Assembly (NCBI GenBank): GCA_003693705.1
Contig: RBZT01000125.1
Coordinates: 62,001 to 126,000 of the forward strand
Direction: 5' to 3'
DNA: 64,000 nucleotides
DNA from: Polymyxa betae
Lineage: Eukaryota > Endomyxa > Phytomyxea > Plasmodiophorida > Plasmodiophoridae
A program made the position numbers and the translations under genes. The notes below the pieces were generated by a model that saw nothing but the letters and a program-made list of their open reading frames with translations, made no database searches and had not been told where the DNA came from. Every line of letters starts with the position of its first letter. Position 1 is the first letter of the stretch. Positions 11,553 to 21,802 of this stretch are shown here, in pieces.

Positions 11553-12425
11553 TTATTTGGACATGGAAAGATGCTTTTCAAGTTCGTCTTTGAGAGCCTG
11601 ATTATGCTGGCGTAGCTGGCCGACTTCATCGCGATGCTTGCGCTCGTTCTCGTCCCACTGCTCCTGGTTCTTCTTCACCAGTGTCGTGCATTTCGAAGCC
11701 ATGTTCGTGACCGATTGTTCGAGATCAACGATCTCAGTTTGCAGGCTGTTAAGCTTCTCGGTCATTTCGCCCTGCATAAACCCTGTTAAATTCGTCATCA
11801 TTTCGTGTTTGTGCACTCCACTTTTTTCTGTTCGGATTGCAGCGCCCTTCGCATTCCGAATGCAATGCTGCTTTCATACAGGGTCTGATATGAGGCAATC
11901 GTCATACGAATCTCGTCACGAACGCGTAACAATAGAAGCCCTCTTTCGGCACAATTTATAGTCAACTGACGAATTAGTTCGTCTGCAATACTAGAAGTCA
12001 GCATGCTGACAGAAATACCTCTCAGAACTGATTACCGAAACATTGGGCGTACAGCTCCTCCCGTAGCGGGCAGATACCGGTTTCTCGAGCCTGATTCTGT
12101 AACAAACGCTTATCGAGCTGATCTTGTAGCGTGATCACATCGAGTCGTGTTGCCGGATTTGATGATACATACTGGACCCAGAGCTGACCATCCTGTGTCC
12201 ATTCCCTGCCGACATTTTACTTCCTCACAAACGCAAACCTCCAAAGAAAAACCAATTTCGAATACCAAATCTGAAAGCTTACCGAGGTGGTAGGATCGAA
12301 TTGAGGATATCCTCGGTGGGCGTCAGCTGAGCTTTCTTACCAGCCACCGGGCGGGTCTTTCCCTGGGCGGTCGTACTGACCAGAAGCGGATTGTTGTACT
12401 TCACCAAAGTCTGCTGGGTCTGCAT
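11553..12425 (-). CDS. DNALI1: Axonemal dynein light intermediate chain p28
   Basis: Four exons give a protein that starts MQTQQTLVKYNNPLLVS and has the family block TEDILNSILPPR. It continues with LWVQYVSSNPATRLDVITLQ, QARETGICPLREELYAQCF, and the very conserved DELIRQLTINCAERGLLLL with RVRDEIRMTIASYQTLYESS. A C-terminal coiled coil follows (11553-11816). This is the p28 subunit of single-headed inner-arm dyneins, which drive flagellar and ciliary beating. The length of about 245 residues is normal and all splice phases agree. The stop overlaps the AATAAA signal. The gene is strong evidence that the organism makes motile axonemes. Confidence 0.93.
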
Positions 12426-12598
12426 CTCGTCGGCTGCCGCACCGAGTCGTACTGGAGCAGTGTCTCATGGGTCGTCCGGGGCCCAACATCACGTCACAGA
12501 TTGGTCGGCAGGTTTAAGGGCCCCGGGATGCGTGCGGCCGCAGCATTCGGGTCTGTCATCCGATGGCGCTGCGGGCCCATGATCTCCGGCAGCGATTC

Positions 12599-13059
12599 TC
12601 AGGACGTGCCGACTGGGCGGTACTCGTGTATGACGACCTGTGCCAAGTGAAGCAGTGGAGCGATGTTGACGTCGTCGAGGTCGCAGGCCTCGATCAGCTG
12701 CTGATCCTCGGCGTCCCATTCGGCGCTGTAAGTTACGGCCATGTAATATGCTGGATTTGGGGCGTATGACTGTTGATCGCAGGCGGTAAAGAAATTAGTT
12801 GTTCCATGGCCGTCCTCCAAGGCTGTCACGCCAAGACAGATTGGAACCATTCTTGACGCCATCGCCGACAAGTTTCAAGATATTCAGTCGTTCACGATTG
12901 CATTCACGAGCCCTGATTCTACGATCACTTATTTCATGATACATCGCGACCTGATCGCTACCGAGCCCGTCCCGAAATCGACCAATACAAATAGCTCCAT
13001 AAAGAATCCATCATTAAAGACAAGTTAATCAAACTAACTCACAGCCTACCGAACGTCAT
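12599..13059 (-). CDS. Small protein of unknown function directly behind UBE2M
   Basis: Three exons can be joined in phase: a short first exon (MTFA), one reading ICIGRFRDGLGSDQVAMYHE through an arginine-rich helix (RRIRARECNRERLNILK), and a last one with SYAPNPAYYMAVTYSAEWD and an acidic helical end. The product is about 104 residues with no signal peptide or membrane helix. I do not recognise the family. The proposed ATG (13059) is only four bases after the UBE2M stop on the same strand, an unusually tight arrangement that could reflect operon-type processing or mean that the true first exon is elsewhere. About 170 bases separate its stop from the DNALI1 start. Confidence 0.45.
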
Positions 13060-13063
13060 GGCT

Positions 13064-13757
13064 TTATGACATATTACGAACGAATTGGGTGCCTTGGACC
13101 GTACCGCCCCTTAGCGATTGCTTCACCAAGTAATCAAATTTGGAAAGGTCGTTGCGCATGACTTCAGCCGCTTCCTGATTTAGTGGATCGGCTGGGTTAG
13201 GATCCAGCAATAAAAATATGAGGCCATGGACGACATTCTGTATGTTCAAAACGGGCCTCCAGGCCTCCTTCAGGATATTCAGACAGACGTTGCCTTGCAG
13301 GTCGATATTTGGGTGCCAAATCTAAGCATAATCTCGTATGGGCAAAATGATCGATAAATGCTGGAAATAGGCGTATTTTCGGTAAGATAATCGTACCTTT
13401 TCGATGCATCTCACTTTCGGGGGCTTATAAGGGTACTGGTCGTTAATGTCGAATGTGAAGGTGTAGCTAGCTCCCTTCCAATAGCCGGCATCGGGTTGAA
13501 TCACAATCGAGAACTTCATCAGATCATCCTTATCTGGCAAAATCAGCCTGCAGTTTTCAGGCAAATCCAGCTCTTGCATATCGCCCATCATTCTCACTGC
13601 AATCACAAACGGTCAGCAGCGACTGGTGACGTCTGGCAGGCAATTTACTGGCGGCGGCCGATTTCTTCTTTTTACCATCGGGAGCCTGGGCGGCCTGGTC
13701 GTCGAGCTTGGTCTTGGCCCTCCTTCCGGCGCCAATCTTAAAAAGCGAAACAGCCAT
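13064..13757 (-). CDS. UBE2M: NEDD8-conjugating enzyme UBC12
   Basis: UBC-fold E2 enzyme. Conserved blocks are QELDLPENC, TFDINDQYPYKPPKVRC, IWHPNIDLQGNVCLNILKE (catalytic cysteine in NVCLN), LLDPNPADPLNQEAAEVM and a short C-terminus. The residues after the cysteine and the N-terminal basic extension (MAVSLFKIGAGRRAKTK, lysine-rich run) match UBE2M, which transfers NEDD8 to cullins after docking its N-terminus on the NEDD8 E1. The second exon begins at an acceptor just before RMMGDMQELD. The best in-phase join from SKLPAR to LRMMGD requires an intron of only 34 bases (about 13601-13634). The next intron, after KVRCIEK, is about 75 bases. Start chosen at 13757, giving the expected family length. 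Confidence 0.9.
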
Positions 13758-14148
13758 AACGAAGGGGATTGATGAATGACCGAACCCCTGATGGATGTTG
13801 ATGTGATAAATCCGCAATCACTTTCATCAGATAGAGCTACCACCTCATACAGATTCTCTCAACTCTTATCATTACGTTCATTGTTTCATTCGTACCGCTT
13901 CTAATCAGTAGGCAGAGCGTCTTGGTTTATTGAATCGTCGCTGGTTAAAGTTTTCACAATTGGAAATTACAATATCACGTAGTTATGTTATGCTTTGGAC
14001 AGACACATATTGATGACGATTGTGATTGTAATATAGGCTGGTAAAGATATGAAAGCCTGTTAGCAAACAACAACTGTAAGACCAAAATAGCATCCCGAGA
14101 GACAATCTTTACAGAATCCATTTGAAATTAAGTCCTTTAATTCGATGA

Positions 14149-14186
14149 TGAGGTGTTCAAACCCTCTGCCAGGGTTTGAGCACTCA
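14149..14186. repeat. Perfect-core inverted repeat (hairpin) between UBE2M and the methyltransferase gene
   Basis: The arms TCAAACCCT and AGGGTTTGA flank the loop CTGCC. With one bulge and a G-T pair the stem extends to about 16 pairs (TGAGGTGTTCAAACCCT against AGGGTTTGAGCACTCA). It sits in the otherwise empty 470-base region 13758-14229, downstream of the methyltransferase stop and upstream of UBE2M. It could be a structured 3' element, a small RNA precursor or a remnant of a palindromic repeat; sequence alone does not decide. The rest of that region is AT-rich with no exon I can support. Confidence 0.55.
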
Positions 14187-14229
14187 CTAAGCTATCGCAA
14201 GCGTTGATTTTGAAGCAATCGAAATCAAT

Positions 14230-14897
14230 TTAAGTCCGATTTTTTAATCTTAATTTATGAATGGCAACCCGATCAGGCTCAAGGCCCAGCCGATCATAGT
14301 CGCTGTTGACCTCGCTGATCTCGAGCCCGGCATCACTCGCTTTAGCGAAGAACATACACGAAAACGGCCTATCTGCAAACGACTACAGCTGCAATTCAGC
14401 GACTCCAACAACATCGTCATTCCCCAAAACTTACATTGTAATAGACCGCCATCGGATTACGACTGAACAGCTCGACCAAAGTCTTGATCAAATGGTCGTG
14501 AAAATCAGCATCATAGATGATCTCCGACCCCACGATGATATCGATGGGCGGTAATGTCTCCAAATACGACATCTCACCCCAAAGGAGAGGTCGAACTTCA
14601 ATCTTGGTTCCCTGAACACATCGACGAAGGTTCTCCACCGAGGATGGCTGTTCGGTGCAGATCACATTGGCACCCATGCGATCTAAGATCACACCCTGAG
14701 AGACATCGTTTAGCGAAACCCACGCTGAACGTCAACAGATATCCGACCAGACGTCCGAGACCGCTTCCGAGCTCCAAAACGGTCTTGCCCACGAACGAGT
14801 CGGCTTCATGATCTTGCAGATATCGCTCCAGCATGGTACCTGCTGTCCATACGAGACCAGATTCGGTGTCGGTGAACTCCCGGGTGAAACCGTCCAT
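14230..14897 (-). CDS. METTL21-type protein-lysine methyltransferase
   Basis: A class I S-adenosylmethionine-dependent methyltransferase of the small family that includes METTL21, VCPKMT and EEF2KMT. Motif I is the glycine-rich VLELGSGLGRL, interrupted by a 51-base intron before GVILDRMGANVICTEQ (motif II, whose acidic residue binds the ribose). The post-I/IV segment is PPIDIIVGSEIIYDADFHDH, where this family usually has 'DxxLGADVVYD'. A final exon reads RPFSCMFFAKASDAGLEISE, the C-terminal cap. These enzymes methylate chaperones or elongation factors in the cytosol. I cannot tell which substrate subfamily this is. Start taken at the ATG at 14897 (MDGFTREFTDTESGLVWTAG); an upstream 5' exon is possible. 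Confidence 0.72.
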
Positions 14898-15239
14898 CGA
14901 TAAACGTCAGGTTCGTGCGATGGGTCAAATCGGGCAATTCTGCGCCGGGAGATTAGATTTAGGCTACACCTGGGACATTGTGATTGCAGGCCTAACGCGA
15001 AGTTGTAAACTTTTATGCAATTAAACCATCATTGATTGCTCGCTGATATTTCTGATTCAGACACTCCTTACAAATCAGCCTGGTTTTTATGTTACCTCAA
15101 CCAGATCCATTCCTGGGAAAATCCCAAGAATTTAAGCCAAAACACAGAAATAAGTAGTGGAAATATTGCCGAACAGCAAAAGCTGCTGGAGACCATTCTG
15201 ACATGCCGCTTATTTGCATTATTCTATTCGGAAATGATT
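14898..15239. other. Intergenic region upstream of the methyltransferase gene
   Basis: No supported exon. It should contain the methyltransferase promoter. A plus-strand reading frame here (15036-15272) has no conserved composition and no splice logic, so I leave it out. Confidence 0.3.
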
Positions 15240-15420
15240 TCGCACGTATGCAATAGCGTTGCTGATGGCTAGAATGCCTTCAGTGATGTCTGTACCGACT
15301 CTGGAAGACATGCCATCAGCACTGGTGACCACGAAAAGGTCTAAAAGGGAAATGACGTGTTTTGTAAATTGGATTTGAGGAAGAAGGTCCCATAAAGGTA
15401 ATTGTTTGACCTGGAGACAT
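15240..15420 (-). CDS. Possible small gene or isolated exons, unrecognised
   Basis: On the minus strand an ATG at 15420 (MSP) can be spliced over a 67-base intron with a pyrimidine-rich CCCTTTTAG acceptor into DLFVVTSADGMSSRVGTDIT followed by EGILAISNAIAY and a donor. The predicted segment is hydrophobic/small-residue rich and could belong to a longbeard or roadblock-like fold, but I cannot name a family. Where the reading frame continues is unclear. Treat it as a hint of a short gene between two well-supported ones. Confidence 0.2.
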
Positions 15421-15561
15421 TTATGCGTGAAACGTTACAGTGTGGCTCTTTAACGTAGAGGAGGCATCCTTATATAGGATGCATTCAATAATATCAACCC
15501 CAATGCTTAATTCTGTCTCTCATGTCCTATGTACATGTTGTCACGAGGCACTGGTTTTTAG

Positions 15562-16440
15562 ACCAGAACCCATTATGAGGGGTCTTTGTCATCAAACAAA
15601 ACGAATCGATCATCGGTACCTGGCTTGATGGCTGCTCGAGTTGCGCCCTTGCCAGCAAGCGAAACTGATCTGGCCCCTGCGTCGCCATTACAACGAATCA
15701 TCAATGGGATTCGGTCGATTTTCGGTACAAGTCGGACTGTTGAAGCGAACCTGAGCGAAGTCGGTCTGAACGAAGAAGAGATCGAAGAGCTGCGAATGGT
15801 TTCTACCTGTCTGACCTTTAATACATTGATTGATTGCCACACTAAACGGGGTGCTTCTCGGTAGTTGACGATCGAAGTCTACGGAGGCTCTGCGCTCGAT
15901 TCCTCTTACTGGACCGGGAAGCGAAGCGCTGCATTCATGTGGACGATATTCTGTCGATGCCCGAATTTCAGCGTTGTCCTTTCCGAAGCCGACTTCGGCT
16001 TCTGTTCGCGTCGTCGCTAAAATCATGGCAGGTCTCATACAGAGTTAGTCCTTTTGTCATCGTGTGTTTTGGACCTATAATGCGCCACAGGAATTTGTAG
16101 ATTTGCTCGCCGTTTTCGGCCCAGAGGCCAACCGAGATCAAAAATTGAAATGTTAGTGGCCCTCGCCCTTTTAACAACCACCGTTTTTTCAATTACCCTT
16201 TAAGTTTTATTTCGAGTGTACGATTTTGACGATGACGGTGTCTTGTCGCCGGCTGATCTCACAGCCGCGATAGAAACAGTTGTTGAAGACATATGTGATT
16301 CTGCGGTCGTTGGACGAGTGGTTGATAAAATCTTCCACGAATGTGATTCTGAAGGAAAGGGCTATATCACATTGAAACATTTTCGAGAGGTAACGCTACC
16401 ATGCAATCACGGGTTTCTTCGTTATTTAACACAGACCTAA
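15562..16440 (+). CDS. CIB-like EF-hand calcium-binding protein
   Basis: Four or more exons. The first contains LNEEEIEELRMVSTF. The second reads RLCARFLLLDREAKRCIH and ILSMPEFQRCPFRSRLRLLF, matching the N-terminal half of CIB (calcium- and integrin-binding) and calcineurin-B-like proteins ('LPELKANPFKERICRVF'). The third gives EFVDLLAVFGPEANRDQKLK, and the fourth FRVYDFDDDGVLSPADL, a canonical third EF-hand in the CIB 'YDFDxDG' style, then DKIFHECDSEGKGYITLKHF. The final position of EF-hand 3 is Asp and of EF-hand 4 is His rather than the usual Glu, so calcium affinity may be altered. The start is uncertain: an acceptor-like TTTTTAG precedes 15562, and the first in-frame ATG is at 15628. The C-terminus may continue in a short exon near 16448. 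Confidence 0.6.
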
Positions 16441-16487
16441 GGCATTAGGAGAATCTGACGTCAGCCTTAGAGTGAAATTGTCATTAT

Positions 16488-16531
16488 AAGCTTGGATCCA
16501 ATAATCATTACAAACTTGAATCCAATAATCA
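16488..16531. repeat. Short tandem duplication
   Basis: Two adjacent 20-base copies, AAGCTTGGATCCAATAATCA and AAACTTGAATCCAATAATCA, differ at two positions and have a 24-base period. They lie in the region 16441-17060 between convergent genes. Apart from the possible small reading frame listed next, I see no exon in this 620-base stretch. Confidence 0.6.
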
Positions 16532-16807
16532 GCATCTCAAGTAGAGAGCATCAAAGAATGGTATAAAAGCCAACCCCAAAACGGATTTAGTGTTAAGTGT
16601 TAGACGTCCAATTTCTTGTCTAGCTATCGCCTTAATAACTGCCAGTGGCGCCTGACTGCTTGTCTATCACCATCAGCATTTCACTATGGAACTAACAAGT
16701 TTTGGCGGAATTTCCTCTCCAATCTGGCAATCTCCCGATTCGAAATTTAAGAAGTACAAAACCTGATACCGCGTAACGTTATTCAGAGGCTTTCATGCAA
16801 ACTACTT

Positions 16808-17039
16808 TCACAGTTTTTCTTGAAGCAGCATGGAGCCAGATTCTATGATGAATGAATGGCGACAGAACATGCTGACAGCGATGAAGTAGTTAATGAAAGC
16901 GGAGAAGACTTTGTGTAAAAAATTTCTTTCCATCGTCTGTGGCAATACGAACGAGACTAACCAATCAGTGTTAAGAGCTGTATAACGAAACATGTCCAGG
17001 TTGGGGAGATTCTCTATACGTGGCCGGGTCGAGTTCCAT
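16808..17039 (-). CDS. Possible small single-helix protein, unrecognised
   Basis: An ATG at 17039 opens MELDPATYRESPQPGH. A 53-base intron with a good CCACAG acceptor can join this to TMERNFLHKVFSAFINYFIA and a hydrophobic tail ending QEKL. The middle could be a membrane-inserted or amphipathic helix. It follows the kinase gene's stop by only about 20 bases on the same strand. There is no family match I can name, and it may be part of the kinase gene's 3'UTR. Confidence 0.25.
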
Positions 17040-17060
17040 TTTACATATGCGAGCACCAGC

Positions 17061-20000
17061 TCATTTTATTTTTGGACGTTTGCGAGTGATGAAATCAGAT
17101 ATTAAATCCCTCTTGATCTTAACGATAATTGGATCGGAACAGACGTCGAAAACGCCCAATATCGGGCAGGTAACATCGCTATTCATACCGATGCGACTAA
17201 GCGAACGTTCTCCTGAAGTCAAAAAAACATTAAGAAGATACTTAGGTCTAACAAAACGCGCCATACTTCCAGGTTTTTTTCTCATCTGCTCATTACTCCG
17301 CCTTTTTCCAGGACGCTTGAAATGAACTTTAGGCTGGTCGACCTCGTTTGCAATAGGACTCGGGTCCCTTAATTGCTGCAGATAACCAAGACCATCATCA
17401 ATTGAATCTGCTTCTGAATGTACTTCACTGTGAACAGGCGAGCCATTTGGAGCTGCATTGGACTCAAGCTCGTTCATCGTGGAGCCTTCACGATCAACAG
17501 AATGATTGACGTTTGTGATGTCAGGAACAGCCAGTTCCGGAGTATCATTCATGGTTCGTTTGAGATAGTCGAAAAGAGCCGGTTCAAAATCACAGCATTC
17601 AGTTTTGGCAATCAGCTTAGATCGCGGTAACAGAAGCAATGACCGCTTCAGCCTCAACACAACCACAGTTTCGAGAACATCGGAGATTTCTCTTCGAATC
17701 CGCTTGATTCGAATTGTGATTCGTGGATCGCAGTAACCAGTAACTTCAGCATCAGCTACAGGTTCTTCTGCATCAGCCACAGATTCAGTGTGATGTGCTC
17801 CAGTGATTTCTGAGCGTAATCTTGGGCTCGGGCCAGAATCATCAGAAACAGACCTTGGAAGCTCAGTAGGGTTTGGAACTGGCGCCTCGGAATTTGAAGC
17901 CAATCTTGAACTTCTTGGACCAGGAGAGCGTCGTCTATAGCGAAGTAGTTTTTCTCGCCTGGGGACATCTACGCTTAATTGCTTGGAAAGGCGGCGAATC
18001 GGAGGCGTTAATAGTCTCGAGTCTGCACCTTCTTCAACTCGCACAACTTCTTGCTCAGAACGAGTTGGCGAATTTCCATGAGACGCGACGGTTTCCGTCT
18101 GATGCCGGGTGCCAGCGTGAGTAGATGATGAGCTTTCTCCTTCAGGTAGCGGAGGGGCACTTTGCTCATGTGTAATATTTAAAAGTCCAGCATTCTTGAA
18201 AACCTCTTCAAAGTTCTGGTGTTCGGAGTCTAGCTCCATAAGAAGCTTGAATTCTTCGCTCATCATTAGGACTTCTTCAAAACTCTGAAATGTACCCTCC
18301 GGATCGACTGGTAGCCTGAGCGTGCTACTGGCATTGACATGACGACTCTCTTGGACAATATTCGAGTTCACATTATCGCCCGCTAGCTGCCCTCCATTTG
18401 AAAGATCCAATTTTGTGGCAGGAACGACTTCCAAAGCTTGCTTCTTAGCTGAGTTAGAATGCATTCCTTCACTTGGATTAGGTTGATCAGCTCCTTCAGT
18501 TTGTTCAGTCGGACCTTCTGAATGAAAGTCTTCATCAGGTCGACTCAGCTCAACAGAATGCTGCACATTAGCACCGTCTTTATCAGCCAGTGCAAGATCA
18601 CCCAAATCAATACATTCATCTGTTATAGCCTGCTCCTCGGCTTTTTCCAAGGCGGCAACAGTAGCATTGCCGCACACTGTCTCGCCCTCATCTGTGTTGG
18701 TTTCAGCCGATACTTCGCACAGTCCAGATTCCGAACAACTGACTGTGGCTTGGGCGAAATTTGGGACAAGGTCGCCATTAAATCCGTTCTGCATTGATTG
18801 CTTGATGACACTACCGCGCCACCTCATTAACTGCTCTGGCGAGGGAACAATCACTTGAGGGTTTGGCAATATAAGAGAGCTTGGAATCGGCTTCGGAGAA
18901 GTCAAAGTCGCAGGCAACAGAGAGGGAACCGGAGAACCCGATAACAAGCGAGACGGCAGAGAACCCGTGCTTAGATATTGGGATTCCTCGGTCTCGGTCC
19001 AATGATGAAGCGCGCAATTCGTCTTCTGGCATCCTCCTTGAATAAAGTCGATACATAGGGGTAACGGGATCATGTTGGAAAAGACAAATGCTTTCTGATA
19101 TGGAGGGTGCCGCAATGGACACGTGGTATCTTCGCAGATGCGCTGAGTAAGGCAAGCCTCACAGTAGGGCGTGATCTCAGGTCTGATAGGAGATGACGCC
19201 TCCGCAGGCTCACAAAGAACAGCCGGTTTTAAAGGAGATGAAGGCTCTGCAATTACATCCGGGATGAATTTGATGGGGGAATCCGATGGTGGTGGTGGAA
19301 TAAATTGCATTGAAGGCCGCTGCTTGTGGCAGAGTTCTGATACAGCGTTTCGTATTAAGCTGTAATCCGGACCATCATGGAAGCGCAGCGTATTGAGATG
19401 CTGTGCGATCTGATAAATCGGTTCGGGAATGGAGTCGTTGCGAACAAAGTCGCGACCGAAAAACTTTCGCTTCATGGCGGCAACTTCATTCTGCACAAAT
19501 TTAAATTCGACAAAATCAAACCGCAAAATCGAGGCCTACCCTTGAGCTACAATCAACCCATGGAAGTTTGCCAAGGACAAAGTCGACCAAAACATAAAGG
19601 AAAGAGAAGATATCATCCCGAGGCCCCAATTCCTGATCGAGCTATAAGATGAAGAAACGATAAAGAAATGGTTGGCAACCTTGCAGGAATGCGAATTTAA
19701 CGACGCGTATTTGCTTGTCCCTCTAAATTCTCCAACCGCCCTAATTGCTTAGATCAATATTGGTTAAGATTATTAGTATATGAGCAAACCTGGCTGGAAG
19801 AGCTACGCCATTCCTGTGGTGGCGTCTGGCCAGCCCGAAATCGATAAGAAGAGATCTTCGGGCATTTTTAGCGTTCTTAAGCGGCCGTACAAAGTTTGAC
19901 TGGAAGAATAGCAGGTTAGCAAACGCAGCGGGTCAGATAACGGAATTAACGAACCGGTTTGATATCTCGATGGACATATCCGCATCTATGTAATGCCTCA

Positions 20001-20580
20001 ATGCAGTTTAGCATCGACATTGCAGCAGCAGCGCCTTTATGGGGGCGAAACTGTCCACCGGGCTGCCGTTTCCGACATTCGGAGAGCGTCTCCGAGCAGA
20101 GATCCATGACGATGTAGAACCCGCCGTCGTCCAGAACGCCTGATTCATGCATCTTGCAGACATAAGGACAATCTGCATAACAAACATTTAGCCATCCTGA
20201 AGAAAATGATTAAGAATCGCATGAACCCTGAATATCGGTGAGGACTGTAGCTTCCCACTTCAGCATCCGTCCTTCGATGGGAATATTTTCTTTCTCGACT
20301 TTGATAGCGACCTCACGTCTCTCCTCTAAGGACCCGTCTTTAGAGATAGCAACATACACATCGCCTAAAGAATAAATCATTTAATCTCCAGCTAAGATGT
20401 TTAAGGGATCGCCATACTATAGCGGCCCTGTCCAATTCTTCGCTTGAGAATCCATCTTTCATTCAGAACATGGCCATCAGGAAAACGAGGAGCCGTCGAC
20501 CCGTTAATGGCATGTTTCGGCGACGGGTCGGTAGACGGCTTCGTAAGGCGGGGCGATTCTGCGAGCCCGGCGCCGCTCAT
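17061..20580 (-). CDS. TTBK/CK1-type protein kinase fused to CCCH zinc fingers and a long disordered tail
   Basis: Exons from 20580 give an N-terminal tail, then a kinase domain: glycine loop RRIGQGRYS, lysine strand VAIKVEKENIP, HRD motif GYVHRDIKP (about 19956-19990), DFG motif FLIDFGLAR (about 19818-19855), and RDDIFSFLYVLVDFVLGKLP, which is the tau-tubulin kinase (TTBK/Asator) branch of the CK1 group. All catalytic residues are present, so it should be active. The large last exon (19526 to 17061, 821 residues in one frame) opens with the end of the C-lobe (EVAAMKRKFFGRDFVRND, LNTLRFHDGPDYSLIRNAV). It runs directly into two CCCH-type fingers, CLTQRICEDTTCPLRH and CIDFIQGGCQKTNCALHH (about 19005-19165). 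The remaining 650 or so residues are disordered, rich in Ser, Pro and Glu, with basic clusters near the end. CCCH fingers usually bind RNA. I know of no standard TTBK with this tail. Confidence 0.8.
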
Positions 20581-20957
20581 TGCAGGCTGAAAGGGCACAG
20601 AAACACGCTCGTGCGAATCGACCTCGAAGTACCGTCTTGCGATTCGATGACTATGGTGATCGACTTTCGCCTTTAAGATAGAATCTGACGATAGGCAAGA
20701 AGCAGCCTGAAAAAATCGTATAAACGCGGAATTTTACGCTTCTTTTTTTTGGGAACAGGCGTCAAGGAAAAGAAATCTTCTGTTTTTTTTTCGAAATTGC
20801 AGGAATGCTCAACCTAAAAAGCAGTCGATACAAGCATTAACTGAGTACAGTTTCAAAGTTTTTGACCAACAAAAAAAATCGAAATCCTCGCGATTTTATA
20901 CGAAATTGGCTTTGCTTGTTTGAAGCGCCTTGCAGCTTTACAAATATTACTATTTTA
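20581..20957. other. Intergenic region between CENP-S and the kinase gene
   Basis: AT-rich, with several T and A homopolymers (for example near 20742-20790). It holds the promoter of the kinase gene and the 3'UTR of CENP-S. No exon is supported. Confidence 0.3.
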
Positions 20958-21510
20958 TTAAGACTTCCTTCGATTATCGCAATTCTGCTGCTGATGAGTG
21001 GTTAAAAAGGCTTTCAAGTGGTTTTGCTGTTAGCGAATAAGCTCAGTACGATGCAATAGCCAGAACTCATTTCCATTACTACCAGATTTTCATTGTTACG
21101 ACAACAAAGTAAGATATCACTAGTATTGACAGTTTTACGACCAGAGTGTTCGGCAAATAGGATGGCATCTTTTGCAATTCTCCCTAAATCGAAATTGGTT
21201 AGAGAGGGCTTTTCCAAATTCACCATAAACCCAACCCAGAAGTCGCAAGCAGAGCTCATTAAGCACATGGACATACTGAAACAATGTTCAGTAAATAGCA
21301 TGAATTCCTGCATACTAGTTCCTTACAGTTTTCGTGAAAGTTTTCCCATGTTCTCGGCCTGTTTAAAAGTTGAGAATGACCAAGACAAGATCGAAATGCA
21401 GGCAGACCTATGTCCTGGCATATCCTGGCGACAGCCATATGCATAGCATTGTCCAGCAACTGTTGACTATCACTCCTTTCAGCAACAATTTCGTTCTCGT
21501 CGTCTGTCAT
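20958..21510 (-). CDS. CENPS: Centromere protein S / MHF1 histone-fold protein
   Basis: Five exons assemble into a small histone-fold protein: MTDDENEIVAERSDSQQLLD, MHMAVARICQDIGREHGKTF, YVHVLNELCLRLLGRIAKD, AILFAEHSGRKTVNTSDILL and CCRNNENLQNHLKAFL. This follows CENP-S/MHF1 helix by helix, including the 'R-(K/T)-T-(V/I)-N-T-x-D' loop before the last helix. CENP-S with CENP-X forms a tetramer that binds branched DNA, both in the kinetochore and with FANCM in crosslink repair. All four introns are about 45-60 bases and phases agree. A short basic tail ends at the stop at 20958. TAF or other histone-fold proteins are less likely because of the NTSDILL pattern and size. Confidence 0.75.
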
Positions 21511-21802
21511 GTTGTTTTCTAAAGTCCGTAATGAAGTTCTGTCGGTACATCTCCAATTTCCATTGAAATAGGTAGCAGGTGATTTCTGTTCGTTGTAGCA
21601 ACGATCTTTACTTCTTCAGGTTAAACCGTTAAACACTTGAAAAAGTATTTGCGGCCAGAAATTCGTTCGTTCCCCCTGAAGATATCAAGAAAGTGCTAAC
21701 AAAAGTATTCTTCTAAAATACTGCGCAACGCAATCATTGCGCATTTCAAATCGATTATTTTCGTCACTTCGCTTTTGTCCTATAACTGCCTAACCCCCTT
21801 GT
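21511..21802. promoter_or_regulatory. Shared divergent promoter region of CENPS and XRN2
   Basis: About 290 bases between two divergently oriented start codons, both of housekeeping nuclear genes. No TATA box is clear. It is the only place for both promoters, so bidirectional transcription is likely (inference). No coding potential is seen. Confidence 0.4.

Noticed and set aside
12391-12719. GC-rich reading frames between DNALI1 and the small unknown gene
   Set aside because: Arginine/proline-rich frames with no conserved composition; they overlap the 5' region of DNALI1.
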